From SIG603 sp963589785 (lineage in GTDB: Bacteria > Bacillota > Clostridia > Oscillospirales > Acutalibacteraceae): DNA of 64,000 nucleotides. The DNA lies in assembly GCA_963589785.1 (NCBI GenBank), contig CAVAMJ010000001.1:62001-126000 (forward strand), given 5' to 3'. The notes below the pieces were generated by a model, which saw nothing but the letters and a program-made list of their open reading frames with translations, made no database searches and was not told where the DNA came from. The position numbers and the translations under genes are program-made. Positions 8,803 to 17,748 of the stretch are shown here, piece by piece. Position 1 is the stretch's first letter. Every line of letters begins with the position of its first letter.

Positions 8803-10245
8803 TCAGAAGTTTCCGTTAGTTAAGTCATCAACGATGAGAGTTCTCGGAGAATTATCGTTTGCCTTAGGAGCTGCTGCCGGCTGTGCTGCAGGTGCTGCTG
8901 CTTCAGGCTGTGGATTATTTCTCTGCTCCCAGAACTTGAGGTAGACCTGTGGGAAGAGTGCATAGGAGAGGACATCCTCTTCGCACTTTGCCTTGTCACC
9001 AACCTCAGCTCTGATCTTATCGAGCTCCGGCTCGAGGAGGTCTGCAGGACGGCATGTGATAACCTCGTCATCACCGATGCACTTCTTGCGAACTTCTTCG
9101 TTTACCTTGCCAGGAAGCTGACCGTACTCACCGCGGAGGATACCCTTGGACTCCTTCGGAACAAGCTTGTATCTCTCGCCCATGATGACGTTCATAACAG
9201 CCTGAGTACCGACGATCTGAGAGGACGGTGTAACGAGCGGAGGATAACCGAAGTCCTCACGAACTCTCGGAACCTCAGCGAGTGCCTCATAGTACTTATC
9301 CTCTTTACCAGCCTGCTTAAGCTGAGAAACGAGGTTTGAGAGCATTCCGCCCGGAACCTGGTAAAGAAGTGTGTTTGTATCAACGTGAAGAACCTTCGGG
9401 TTGATATCGAGCTTGTCTGCAACACCTCTGAAGTGAGCAGCAACCTCAGAAAGCTTCATGAGGTCAAGGCCTGTATCACGGCTTGTGCCCTGAAGTGTAG
9501 CAACCAAGGACTCTGTTGTCGGGTTGGAAGTACCGTTAGCAAGAGGTGAAAGTGCGCAGTCAACGATATCTACGCCTGCCTGAGCAGCCATGAGGTTGAC
9601 CATGTCACCTGTACCTGTTGTGTTATGTGTGTGGAGATGAATCGGAACATTGACGTTCTCCTTGAGCTTCTTGATGAGGCTGTATGCATCATAAGGAAGA
9701 AGGAGGTTAGCCATGTCTTTAATGCAGATTGTGTCTGCACCCATGCTCTCGAGTGTCTTAGCGAGATTGATGAAGTACTCCTCGTTGTGAACAGGAGATG
9801 TTGTGTAAGAGAAGCAAGCCTCAGCGTGTCCGCCGTACTTCTTAACAGCCTTCATAGCTGTCTCGAGGTTTCTCGGGTCGTTAAGAGCATCAAATACACG
9901 AACAACGGAGATACCGTTCTCGATAGACTTTTCTACGAATTCCTCAACTATATCGTCTGCGTAATGTCTGTAACCGAGGAGGTTCTGACCACGGAGAAGC
10001 ATCTGAAGAGGAGTCTTCGGCATGTGCTTCTTAAGAGTACGGAGTCTCTCCCACGGATCCTCATTGAGGTATCTCATGCAAACGTCGAATGTAGCGCCGC
10101 CCCAGCACTCAAGTGACCAGTAGCCGATATCATCGAGCTTCTCAAGAGCGGGAAGCATGTCATCGATTCTCATTCTTGTAGCAGCCTGAGACTGATGAGC
10201 ATCACGGAGTATAGTATCGGTAATCTTCAGTGGATTCTTTCCCAT
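8803..10245 (-). CDS. oadA: Na+-translocating decarboxylase alpha subunit (oxaloacetate decarboxylase type), no biotin domain
   Basis: This 480-residue carboxyltransferase is of the HMGL-like TIM-barrel type: ITDTILRDAHQS near the start supplies the metal-binding Asp, LHTHNTTG its His residues and KDMAN the conserved Lys region. A PYC_OADA helical domain follows (about 300-440). The C-terminus ends in an Ala/Pro linker but lacks the biotinyl domain that full-length OadA carries; that domain is the separate 117-aa gene upstream. The enzyme would transfer the carboxylate of oxaloacetate (or a related acid) to biotin. It is the last gene in gamma-biotin-beta-alpha order. Pyruvate carboxylase subunit B is the other annotation this sequence attracts, but the beta pump next door favours the Na+ pump. 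Confidence 0.9.
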   Translation of the reverse strand: MGKNPLKITDTILRDAHQSQAATRMRIDDMLPALEKLDDIGYWSLECWGGATFDVCMRYLNEDPWERLRTLKKHMPKTPLQMLLRGQNLLGYRHYADDIVEEFVEKSIENGISVVRVFDALNDPRNLETAMKAVKKYGGHAEACFSYTTSPVHNEEYFINLAKTLESMGADTICIKDMANLLLPYDAYSLIKKLKENVNVPIHLHTHNTTGTGDMVNLMAAQAGVDIVDCALSPLANGTSNPTTESLVATLQGTSRDTGLDLMKLSEVAAHFRGVADKLDINPKVLHVDTNTLLYQVPGGMLSNLVSQLKQAGKEDKYYEALAEVPRVREDFGYPPLVTPSSQIVGTQAVMNVIMGERYKLVPKESKGILRGEYGQLPGKVNEEVRKKCIGDDEVITCRPADLLEPELDKIRAEVGDKAKCEEDVLSYALFPQVYLKFWEQRNNPQPEAAAPAAQPAAAPKANDNSPRTLIVDDLTNGNF

Positions 10246-10274
10246 TTTTGATTCTTACCTTTCTTATAGATTAA

Positions 10275-11447
10275 TTACTTACCGAAGAGCGAGATGAATA
10301 CGCCTGCTGCAACAGCAGAACCGATAACACCTGCAACGTTCGGACCCATAGCGTGCATCAAGAGGAAGTTTGTCGGATCAGCCTTAGCACCGACATTCTG
10401 AGATACACGAGCAGCCATAGGAACAGCAGAAACACCTGCGGAACCGATGAGCGGATTGATCTTGTCCTTGAGGAAGAGGTTCATGATCTTTGCGAATACA
10501 ACGCCCGCTGCAGAAGCAAATGCGAATGCGCAGATACCCATAACAAGGATCTTGATTGTCTCAGCCTTAAGGAAGTTAGCTGCTGTAGCAGTAGCACCGA
10601 CGGAAATTCCGAGGAAGATTGTAACGATGTTCATGAGCTCGTTCTGAACTGTCTTGGAAATTCTGTCGATAACGCCGGACTCTGTAGCGAGGTTACCGAA
10701 CATGAGGCAGCCTACGAGAGATGCAGCGTCAGGAAGCATCATTGAAACGAAGATTGTAACAACGATTGGGAAGAGAATCTTCTCTGTCTTTGTGATGGAG
10801 CGAAGTGTCTTCATCTTGATCTTACGCTCTTTCTCTGTTGTGAGAGCGTGCATGATCGGAGGCTGGATAACAGGAACGAGTGCCATGTAGGAGTAAGCAG
10901 CGATTGCGATAGCACCGAGAAGCTCAGGAGCGAGCTTTGATGTAACGAAGATAGCTGTAGGACCGTCAGCACCACCGATGATACCGATAGAAGAAGCCTG
11001 CTTCTCTGTGAAGCCTAAGAGTCTGGAACCGACATATGTGATGAAGATACCGAACTGTGCAGCTGCACCGAGGAGAAGTGACTTAGGGTTAGCGATGAGC
11101 GGACCGAAGTCTGTCATAGCACCAACGCCCATGAAGATAAGGCAAGGATAAATTCCGAGCTTAACGCCGAGGTAGAGATAGTCAAGAAGACCAGTGTTAG
11201 CTGTCTCGGCAAAGAGATCCCAGTGAACATGACCGTCAGCAAAAAGCTCTGCGTGGTACATGCCTGCACCCGGGAGGTTTGTTAAAAGCATACCGAAAGC
11301 GATAGGAAGAAGGAGCATCGGCTCATACTTCTTGACTATTGCGAGGTAAAGAAGCACGCAGGAAATTGCGAGCATAACAAGCTGAAGCGGATTGTTAGCT
11401 ACCTGAGCAAAACCTGTGCTGCTTAAGAAATTCTGAATAGCTTCCAT
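10275..11447 (-). CDS. oadB: Na+-translocating decarboxylase beta subunit (ion pump)
   Basis: This 390-residue integral membrane protein has about ten hydrophobic segments. It is the OadB/GcdB/MmdB family subunit that decarboxylates carboxybiotin and expels Na+. Family blocks visible include GVGAMTDFGPLIANPK, SIGIIGGADGPTAIF (with the functionally important Asp) and GPNVAGVIGSAVAAG at the C-terminus. Length is typical. It lies between the biotin carrier and the alpha subunit with short spacers, so all four subunits are likely one transcript. Confidence 0.96.
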   Translation of the reverse strand: MEAIQNFLSSTGFAQVANNPLQLVMLAISCVLLYLAIVKKYEPMLLLPIAFGMLLTNLPGAGMYHAELFADGHVHWDLFAETANTGLLDYLYLGVKLGIYPCLIFMGVGAMTDFGPLIANPKSLLLGAAAQFGIFITYVGSRLLGFTEKQASSIGIIGGADGPTAIFVTSKLAPELLGAIAIAAYSYMALVPVIQPPIMHALTTEKERKIKMKTLRSITKTEKILFPIVVTIFVSMMLPDAASLVGCLMFGNLATESGVIDRISKTVQNELMNIVTIFLGISVGATATAANFLKAETIKILVMGICAFAFASAAGVVFAKIMNLFLKDKINPLIGSAGVSAVPMAARVSQNVGAKADPTNFLLMHAMGPNVAGVIGSAVAAGVFISLFGK

Positions 11448-11495
11448 TTGATTTTACTCCTTTGTATTAAATTGCTTGCTTTGATTTGCCGTGAC

Positions 11496-11849
11496 TTAAG
11501 CAATTGTGCAAAGGACTGCGCCGCCAGCTACTGTTGCGCCCTTCTGAACTGCAACGGATGTAACTGTACCGGAGATAGGAGCAGGAATCTCGTTCTCCAT
11601 CTTCATAGCCTCGAGAACTACAACTGCTGTACCAGCCTCAACGTGCTGACCAACTGTAACATTTACAGAGAGAACGTTGCCCGGCATCGGAGCTGTAACC
11701 TCTGTGCCTGCGCCTGCCGGAGCTGCTGCCGGAGCGGGTGCTGCTGCAGGAGCCGGAGCTGCTACAGGAGCCTGAGCTGCTGCGCCTGTTACTTCTTCTA
11801 CTGAAACTTCATAAGCTGTTCCGTTAACATTAACATTATACTTTCTCAT
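11496..11849 (-). CDS. biotin carrier protein of the decarboxylase
   Basis: This 117-residue protein has a short N-terminal domain, an Ala/Pro-rich hinge (about 23-47) and a biotinyl domain carrying EAMKMEN; Lys83 is the biotinylation site. It is the MmdC/GcdC-like separate carrier that shuttles CO2 from the alpha to the beta subunit. The hinge composition resembles the linkers in the alpha and gamma subunits. It is the second gene of the operon. Confidence 0.95.
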   Translation of the reverse strand: MRKYNVNVNGTAYEVSVEEVTGAAAQAPVAAPAPAAAPAPAAAPAGAGTEVTAPMPGNVLSVNVTVGQHVEAGTAVVVLEAMKMENEIPAPISGTVTSVAVQKGATVAGGAVLCTIA

Positions 11850-11953
11850 AGTGAAAATATTCCTTTCTTGTCGAGGTTCTTTTGCCTCTTTAAATTAGTA
11901 CTGAAAAGTTGACTTTTTGAGCCTTGCGGCTCGGATTAAGATACAAGCTTTTA

Positions 11954-12241
11954 TCAGAGCTTTCTGATCGAATGGATCTTAATGCGACCAACATCAGTGC
12001 CCATGTCCTCAGCAATAACGGCTGCCATTACTGCGACGAGCTGCTGCTTGTTTCCTACAGGTGCTGCTGCGACAGGTGCCGGTGCTGCTGCTGCGGGAGC
12101 CGGAGCTGCTGCCTTCTGCTTAGCTGTTACCGCGCCCATGATCTTACCCATTATTGTAATAATAAGGATAAGGCAAATGAGAACAACGAAAACAGTACAC
12201 ATACCCATAAGAATAACCATTGGTGTACTTACACTACTCAT
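11954..12241 (-). CDS. oadG: decarboxylase gamma subunit (OadG family)
   Basis: This 95-residue protein has one N-terminal membrane helix (about 7-33), an Ala/Pro linker (about 44-62) and a short C-terminal domain resembling the OadG/MmdD family that anchors the complex and aids assembly. The open frame extends upstream to 12361, but ATG 12241 is chosen because GGAGG lies nine bases before it and the membrane helix then starts at once. It opens the decarboxylase operon. Confidence 0.85.
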   Translation of the reverse strand: MSSVSTPMVILMGMCTVFVVLICLILIITIMGKIMGAVTAKQKAAAPAPAAAAPAPVAAAPVGNKQQLVAVMAAVIAEDMGTDVGRIKIHSIRKL

Positions 12242-12750
12242 GCATTGTATCCTCCTTTCGGATTCATTTGATAAACTGAAAAATTTATTATGTGATAGTA
12301 GGTCAATTTTTATAATATAAAACCAATCTACCCCATTATTAAATTGTGATAATAATAACATAATTTAAATTCATTTGCAACGAATTTGTTTACAATTTAT
12401 TTCCGCTTTATGAAGTTTTTAGCTTGACTTTTCTGACTTTTCGTCACTTTTCCGAATACAATATCCTAAGAAAGTTATTTTTGTGAAAATTGACACTTTA
12501 CAAGCCTCTGCTTTGGTAATTTTATTAATTATTGGATACATTAAAATTTGTTAAGATTGTATTTTTCTCTATTTTGTAGCTCTTTTCAAGTCTGTATGTC
12601 ACCTCACTTCCACAAGGTAAAATGACATATTTATGCAATTTTAACTTTGATTAACCTGTACCGAAAGTAAGTGCAGTTCACAATCAAGCTTAGTTTGATT
12701 TCACATCGGATTAAATAATTGCACAGCTTCGGTTAAATTATAATATTTTC
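12242..12750. other. AT-rich divergent intergenic region
   Basis: This gap separates the divergent decarboxylase and trk operons. It holds the oadG ribosome binding site and, toward its right end, the trkA promoter. I looked for a ydaO/c-di-AMP riboswitch because trk genes sometimes carry one, and saw none. No open frame has a convincing start. Confidence 0.5.
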
Positions 12751-12778
12751 TTGATATTAGTTTTTCTTGTGTTATAAT
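12751..12778 (+). promoter_or_regulatory. trkA promoter
   Basis: TTGATA (12751-12756), a 16-bp spacer and TATAAT (12773-12778). The predicted leader is only about 55 nt, too short for a large riboswitch. Confidence 0.75.
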
Positions 12779-12838
12779 CTTCTCGAGAAATCTATATTCT
12801 ATCTTAGGCTTAAAAACGCCTTGTAAACGGAGAAACTT

Positions 12839-14194
12839 ATGAATATTATCATTCTCGGTGCCGGAAAGGTAGGCACCGCACTCGCACAGAAGCTTACGGA
12901 AGAGAAGCACAGTGTGACCGTTATCGACATCAGCCGAGAAAGGCTCGATAATCTCACGGAGTTTTATGACATCATGGGCATAGAGGGCAACGGTACTTCA
13001 ATTGAAGTGCTCAAGGAAGCTGGCATAGAATCGGCAGATCTTTTCGTTTCCGTAACGGGTACGGACGAAATCAATCTTCTTTGCTGTATGTTCGCAAGAA
13101 AAGCGGGCAAATGCAGAGTTATCGCAAGAGTACGAAACCCAGACTACAATCAGGAAATAAACTTTATCCAAAATCAGCTTGGCATTTCATCGATCATCAA
13201 CACCGACCTTGCCACGGCAAGAGAAATCCAGAAGCTTTTGATGTTCCCGGCGGCTCAGAAAATCGAGTCGTTCGTCAATGACAAGGTTCGTCTCATCAGA
13301 TTCGAGCTAAATGATTTTTCTCTCCTCAAAGGCGCGTCACTTAAGGAAATCGCCGAAAGAGTGGATGCCGATATCCTTATCTGCTGTGTCGAAAGAGGAA
13401 ACACCGTCACTATCCCAGACGGTAACTTCGTACTTCACAACGGAGACATGGTGTCCTTCCTTGCTACAACTGAGAACGCAAAGAAATTCTTCAAGGCTAT
13501 CGGACTTAAGAATAAGCCGGCAAGAAATGCACTCATCGTCGGCGGCGGTACTCTTGGCTATTACCTAGCAAAAGCGCTCATTCACAACGGAGTCGATGTA
13601 AGAATTATCGAGCTTGACGAAGCTCGCTGTGAGGATCTCATGGAGAAGCTTCCACAGGCTACCATAATCAAGGGCGACGCCACAAACAGAAGACTTCTTC
13701 TCTCAGAAGGACTCGAAATGACAGATGCTTTCGTCTCTCTCACGGGTATGGATGAGGAAAACATGATGCTCGGTCTTTACGCAAGACAGCACTCAAAGGC
13801 TAAGATAATCACAAAGGTTAACCGTTTCGAATTTGACGATATTCTCGCCGAACTCGACATCGGATCGGTTGTTTTTCCGAAGTTTATTATCACCGACCAC
13901 ATTTTGCAGTACGTCAGAGCGCTCAAGACAAAGGGCGGCTCAGCACTCAAAACCTTATATAACATTCTTGACGACAGAGTCGAGGCTCTCGAATTTTCTA
14001 TCACCGAAAAGACCTCGTTCACCGATATTCCCCTTTATAAGCTTAAATTTAAGCCGAACCAGCTCATCTGCTGTATCTCCCGTGGAGGCGAAATAATCAT
14101 CCCTCGAGGCGGCGATGTTATCAAGGTAGGCGACGACGTTATTCTCGTCACACTTCGTCACGGACTTGACAGCTTCAGTGACGCTCTTGAATAA
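12839..14194 (+). CDS. trkA: TrkA, potassium uptake gating subunit
   Basis: This 451-residue cytoplasmic protein has two tandem RCK units. Each has a Rossmann NAD-binding part (MNIIILGAGKVGTALAQ at the start; ALIVGGGTLGYYLAKAL at about 227) followed by a TrkA_C subdomain (about 140-220 and 365-450). The duplicated layout is classical TrkA rather than single-unit KtrA. It forms the ligand-sensing ring under TrkH. RCK_C domains bind c-di-AMP in several Firmicutes; that is an attractive but unproven link to cdaA. GGAG precedes the ATG; trkH follows by 11 bp. Confidence 0.96.
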   Translation: MNIIILGAGKVGTALAQKLTEEKHSVTVIDISRERLDNLTEFYDIMGIEGNGTSIEVLKEAGIESADLFVSVTGTDEINLLCCMFARKAGKCRVIARVRNPDYNQEINFIQNQLGISSIINTDLATAREIQKLLMFPAAQKIESFVNDKVRLIRFELNDFSLLKGASLKEIAERVDADILICCVERGNTVTIPDGNFVLHNGDMVSFLATTENAKKFFKAIGLKNKPARNALIVGGGTLGYYLAKALIHNGVDVRIIELDEARCEDLMEKLPQATIIKGDATNRRLLLSEGLEMTDAFVSLTGMDEENMMLGLYARQHSKAKIITKVNRFEFDDILAELDIGSVVFPKFIITDHILQYVRALKTKGGSALKTLYNILDDRVEALEFSITEKTSFTDIPLYKLKFKPNQLICCISRGGEIIIPRGGDVIKVGDDVILVTLRHGLDSFSDALE

Positions 14195-14205
14195 GGAGGC
14201 AGACC

Positions 14206-15645
14206 GTGAATTTTTTAATGGTTATCTACCTTCTCGGCTATATCCTCATATGCGTGGGCGGTCTCATGCTTTTACCCGCACTTGTAGCCGTTATTTACGG
14301 TGAAGCGTGCCTAAGTTCGTTTCTCATCACCGCCGCAATCTCGATTTTCTTAGGCTTTATCATAATTTTGAAAAAGCCTAAGAACAAAATCTTCCATCTG
14401 CGTGAGGGCTATGTCATAACGGCTCTATCTTGGATAATAATTTCACTTGTCGGTGCTCTTCCTTTTGTTCTAAGCGGAGCAATTCCGAATTACATCGACG
14501 CACTTTTCGAGATTATCTCGGGATTTACCACAACAGGAGCAAGCATTTTGCCCGAGGTTGAGTCTCTCCCACATGCGGTACTCTTCTGGAGAAGCTTCAC
14601 CCACTGGATCGGCGGTATGGGAGTTCTCGTCTTTCTTCTGGCACTTCTTCCGCTTTCGGGCGGCTCTAACATGAATCTCATGAAAGCAGAGTCCCCAGGC
14701 CCTCAGGTCGGCAAACTCGTGCCAAAGCTTCGCTCAACTGCATCTATCCTCTATATTATCTATCTCGGCATCACGATAATCGAGATTGTCGTTCTTCTCA
14801 TAGCAAGAATGCCGCTTTTCGATACACTCACCATTACATTCGGTACTGTCGGAACAGGTGGCTTCGGAGTCAGAAACGATTCATGTGCAAGCTACACGAT
14901 TACCCAGCAAGTCATTATAACAATCTTTATGATTGCATCGGGAATCAACTTCAACGCATACTTCTTCATTCTTCTCCGCAAATTCAAGAAAGCATTCGAT
15001 ATCGAAGAGGTTAGAGTTTACCTCATCTTTATACTTGTTTCCACATTGCTTATCGCGTTTAATTCACGCTCCATGTTCTCAAGCATGCTCGAGAGCATTC
15101 AGCAGGCGGCGTTCCAAGTCGGCTCTGTTATCACAACAACGGGTTATTCAAGCTGTGACTACAACCTTTGGCCGTCATTCTCAAAGAACATCATCATTCT
15201 CCTAATGATAAGCGGTGCGTGTGCCGGCAGTACGGGCGGCGGAGTTAAGGTTTCGAGAATAATCATTCTCGTGAAATCTATCGTTAAAGAAGTTAAGCAT
15301 GTTATTCATCCGCAGTCGGTATCCAACATCAGAATGGACGGAAAAGCGGTAGCACATGAGACCATAAGATCCACAAATGTATTCCTTGTTTCCTATATTC
15401 TGATTTTCATCGCATCCGTATCGATACTCTCAATCGAGGGCTATCCGTTTGAAACGAATTTCACAGCAGTTCTTGCGACATTCAACAACATCGGCCCCGG
15501 ACTTGACATGGTAGGACCTTCGGCAAATTTCAGCTTCTACTCCCCCATATCCAAGCTTGTCATGAGCTTTGATATGCTTGCGGGACGACTTGAGATTTTC
15601 CCGATGCTCGTGCTTTTCTCAAGACACACATGGCAGAGATTTTAA
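14206..15645 (+). CDS. trkH: TrkH, potassium channel/transporter subunit
   Basis: This 479-residue membrane protein shows the four pore-loop repeats of the Trk/Ktr/HKT superfamily: TTTGASI, TVGTGGFG, TTTGYSS and FNNIGPGL provide the selectivity-filter glycines. The start is GTG 14206, six bases from AAGGAGG. It is the second gene of the trkAH operon and ends before an inverted-repeat hairpin. Length is typical of TrkH. Confidence 0.95.
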   Translation: MNFLMVIYLLGYILICVGGLMLLPALVAVIYGEACLSSFLITAAISIFLGFIIILKKPKNKIFHLREGYVITALSWIIISLVGALPFVLSGAIPNYIDALFEIISGFTTTGASILPEVESLPHAVLFWRSFTHWIGGMGVLVFLLALLPLSGGSNMNLMKAESPGPQVGKLVPKLRSTASILYIIYLGITIIEIVVLLIARMPLFDTLTITFGTVGTGGFGVRNDSCASYTITQQVIITIFMIASGINFNAYFFILLRKFKKAFDIEEVRVYLIFILVSTLLIAFNSRSMFSSMLESIQQAAFQVGSVITTTGYSSCDYNLWPSFSKNIIILLMISGACAGSTGGGVKVSRIIILVKSIVKEVKHVIHPQSVSNIRMDGKAVAHETIRSTNVFLVSYILIFIASVSILSIEGYPFETNFTAVLATFNNIGPGLDMVGPSANFSFYSPISKLVMSFDMLAGRLEIFPMLVLFSRHTWQRF

Positions 15646-15714
15646 GTTAATTAATAATGTATAATTAACAATTAATAATTAGCGAAAACAAAAAGAACAG
15701 ATAAACACAAAAAC

Positions 15715-15760
15715 AAATATCCCGTGTGGACGATATTAGGTTGCCTACACGGGATATTTT
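15715..15760. terminator. stem-loop after trkH, outer end of repeat copy A
   Basis: AAATATCCCGTGTGG and CCTACACGGGATATTT form a long stem with one bulge around an AT-rich loop, followed by TTTGATTTT. It may terminate trkAH. The same hairpin, in inverted orientation, occurs at 20516-20557, so it is also part of the dispersed repeat. Confidence 0.6.
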
Positions 15761-15834
15761 GATTTTATAACAAAATATAATTAAATGAAACGATTTTATC
15801 TCTTTCTTTATTGATTGTCGTTATTTTTCTTTCT

Positions 15835-16250
15835 GAAAATAATCCGGCTTCTTCGGTCAACTACGGTCGCTATGCTCCCTAAGTTTCCTCTCATCAGCCT
15901 ATCTTTTTTATATTTACACTATTTCTTAGCTGTCTTTATTTATATTAGTGTGAATAATCCGGCTGTCAAAGCCCAACCACAGATGCCTTTCGCATTTTTG
16001 GTTAACTTTGACAGCCTTTCTTCTTTACTGTTTGTTCTTGATTTATCTTGGTGAGGATAATCCGCAAAAGAAAATGCCCGTCTGCGAATGTTTCACATTC
16101 TTGACGTATTTTCTTTATGCTATCTCTTTTTTCTATCGGCACTTCGTGCCTCTTTTCTTCGTTATTTCTCTTTATGCTTCGCTTCTCTCTCGTGGGCTCC
16201 GCCCACACTCGTTCGCGTTTTTGTAAAAAGCGAAACCAAAAACTTTTATA
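15835..16250 (+). repeat. dispersed palindromic repeat, copy A
   Basis: Positions of about 15911-16249 are almost identical to the reverse complement of 20002-20340; by eye I see only one substitution and one single-base indel, both near 16210. Internal elements: arms GGCTGTCAAAG and CTTTGACAGCC around about 30 bases, hairpins GGCAC-TTC-GTGCC and GTGGGC-TCC-GCCCAC, and a closing CGC-TTTTTGTAAAAA-GCG hairpin. The phrase ATAATCCG recurs about every 100 bases, so the repeat looks modular. No transposase is encoded. The short frames across it have no ribosome binding site and are treated as chance. Confidence 0.85.
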
Positions 16251-16280
16251 TTTCTACTCTTCTATATTTATACTTTGATA

Positions 16281-16312
16281 AGAAAAAAGGCAACCTCTCG
16301 ATTGCCTTTGCC
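16281..16312 (-). terminator. terminator of the RGD-repeat protein gene
   Basis: On minus, AAAGGCAA and TTGCCTTT enclose an eight-base loop and are followed by TTTTTCTT, 17 bases after the stop codon at 16329. Confidence 0.8.
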
Positions 16313-16328
16313 CATAAAAATACTCTAA

Positions 16329-17375
16329 CTATCCTTTAACTGCTTTTGAATAAGCTCCGTAAACGTTCTTTCCGTCTACTGTCTTATACGCTCTTACTTT
16401 ATATGTATACTTTTCGCTTGCGTTTGTTGTATTCTTGAATGTCAGTCTCTTTGTCTTGAAAACCTTGGTAATTTTCTTGCCGTTCTCATCGGTGTATGTT
16501 CTATAAACCTTATATCCCGTCGCATCATCAACCTTTTTCCAAGAAAGTTTTACCGTTCTCTTATCGTTCTTTACGGTTGAATTGGCCTGAGTTAATACGA
16601 TCTTACCAAGCTTATCATTGTTTTCTTCTATGTTCTCACTGCTCTCATAAACAGCCGAAACATTTTCATTTATAGAATAAGATATTACTGCTACGCTCTC
16701 GTTTTCGACAGCCTCGTCATCTTTTTCAACTTTTGTTTCCTCGGCTGAGCCGTTAGAAGCTTCCTCTTCTTCAGTCTCAAGCTCGATTGTTATTTCTTTG
16801 TCTTCAGAAGGAACGCTTGATTCTGCATCTCCTCTTGAGAATTCCTCGTCCTCTGTACTGAACTCGATATCTTCACTTTCATCCTCGGACGGTTCGCTTA
16901 TTTCTTCATCTCCTCTTGAGAATTCCTCGTCCTCTGTGCTGTACTCGATGTCTTCACTTTCATCCTCGGACGGTTCGCTTGATTCTGCGTCCCCTCTTGA
17001 GAACTCCTCGTCCTCTGTGCTGTACTCGATGTCTTCGCTTTCGTCCTCGGACGGTACGCTTATTTCTTCATCTCCTCTTGAGAACTCTTCGTCCTCTGTG
17101 CTGTACTCGATGTCTTCGCTTTCGTCCTCGGACGGTACGCTTGATTCTGCGTCCCCTCTTGAGAACTCTTCGTCCTCTGTGCTGAACTCTATATCGATAG
17201 TTTCGTCTGTTGGCAGAGTCGCGTTGTCGCCACGGCTGAACTCCTCATCACTGAAGCTGAAATCAAACTCTATTTCGGATGTGTCCGCCTGAACCTCATC
17301 GGCATAAGCCGCAAAAGGAAGTGCGGAAGCGAGCATAGCCGCCGCAAGCATTACACACAGAAAACGTTTTTTCAT
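16329..17375 (-). CDS. secreted acidic repeat protein with six RGD motifs and Fn3-like domain
   Basis: This 348-residue protein starts with a signal peptide (KKR, a hydrophobic core, likely cleavage after AYA near residue 25). Residues of about 40-200 are a tandem 27-residue repeat rich in Asp/Glu/Ser. Its core, DEEFSRGD, occurs six times, giving six RGD tripeptides. The C-terminal 95 residues look like a fibronectin type III domain (TVKLSWKKVDDATGYKVYR, then KYTYKVRAYKT). No LPXTG, lipobox or S-layer anchor is seen, so it is probably released or held by charge. ATG 17375 is preferred over TTG 17393. The function is unknown: adhesion is conceivable but unproven. It lies inside the inverted-repeat-bounded segment. 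Confidence 0.85.
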   Translation of the reverse strand: MKKRFLCVMLAAAMLASALPFAAYADEVQADTSEIEFDFSFSDEEFSRGDNATLPTDETIDIEFSTEDEEFSRGDAESSVPSEDESEDIEYSTEDEEFSRGDEEISVPSEDESEDIEYSTEDEEFSRGDAESSEPSEDESEDIEYSTEDEEFSRGDEEISEPSEDESEDIEFSTEDEEFSRGDAESSVPSEDKEITIELETEEEEASNGSAEETKVEKDDEAVENESVAVISYSINENVSAVYESSENIEENNDKLGKIVLTQANSTVKNDKRTVKLSWKKVDDATGYKVYRTYTDENGKKITKVFKTKRLTFKNTTNASEKYTYKVRAYKTVDGKNVYGAYSKAVKG

Positions 17376-17748
17376 AAATTTTATATCCCTCAAATAGTTT
17401 TTACAACTCTTTATCCCGTTTACTTCATACCACTTGTTTTATCAATTTTAATTATACTTATTTACGCGCAAAAAGCTATAACTAACCGACAAACGGACAA
17501 CGCAAACGGCTAAATAGCACCGCAAATGACTTTACGAAAACCATATTTTCCAAACAAGAATTATACAATAGAATTTCGCTGTTTCATGCGATTTTTATCG
17601 ATTGTGGCGTTTAATTTTAAAGGTAGAAAACTGCCACAATGTAAGCCTTTATTTACAATCAAGTGACAACTTTGGGGGTTAATCAAGTGATTTTGAGCGG
17701 TCAGAAAATATGAATTAAATCTACCAAATAATTCATTTTTGAGGGTGC
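17376..17748. other. intergenic region between two minus-strand genes
   Basis: This AT-rich gap carries GAGGG as ribosome binding site for the gene at 17375, a direct repeat AATCAAGTGA at 17657-17666 and 17681-17690, and TTGTGGC/GCCACAA as a weak inverted repeat near 17600-17637. A frame crossing the region also crosses the terminator at 17749 and is rejected as a gene. Confidence 0.45.

Noticed and set aside
12242..12361. Upstream extension of the OadG-family gene to 12361
   Set aside because: The extension has no ribosome binding site and no family similarity; ATG 12241 has an ideal one.
12580..12840. Possible c-di-AMP (ydaO) riboswitch in front of trkA
   Set aside because: The leader after the promoter is only about 55 nt and none of the conserved ydaO pieces is present.
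15815..16339. Several overlapping short frames inside repeat copy A (72-83 aa, hydrophobic)
   Set aside because: They are mirrored in copy B only because the DNA is duplicated. They lack ribosome binding sites and their hydrophobicity follows from T-rich sequence.
16790..17300. CRISPR-like array in the 81-bp repeats
   Set aside because: The period is exactly 27 codons, the frame is open and there are no unique spacers; it is a protein repeat.
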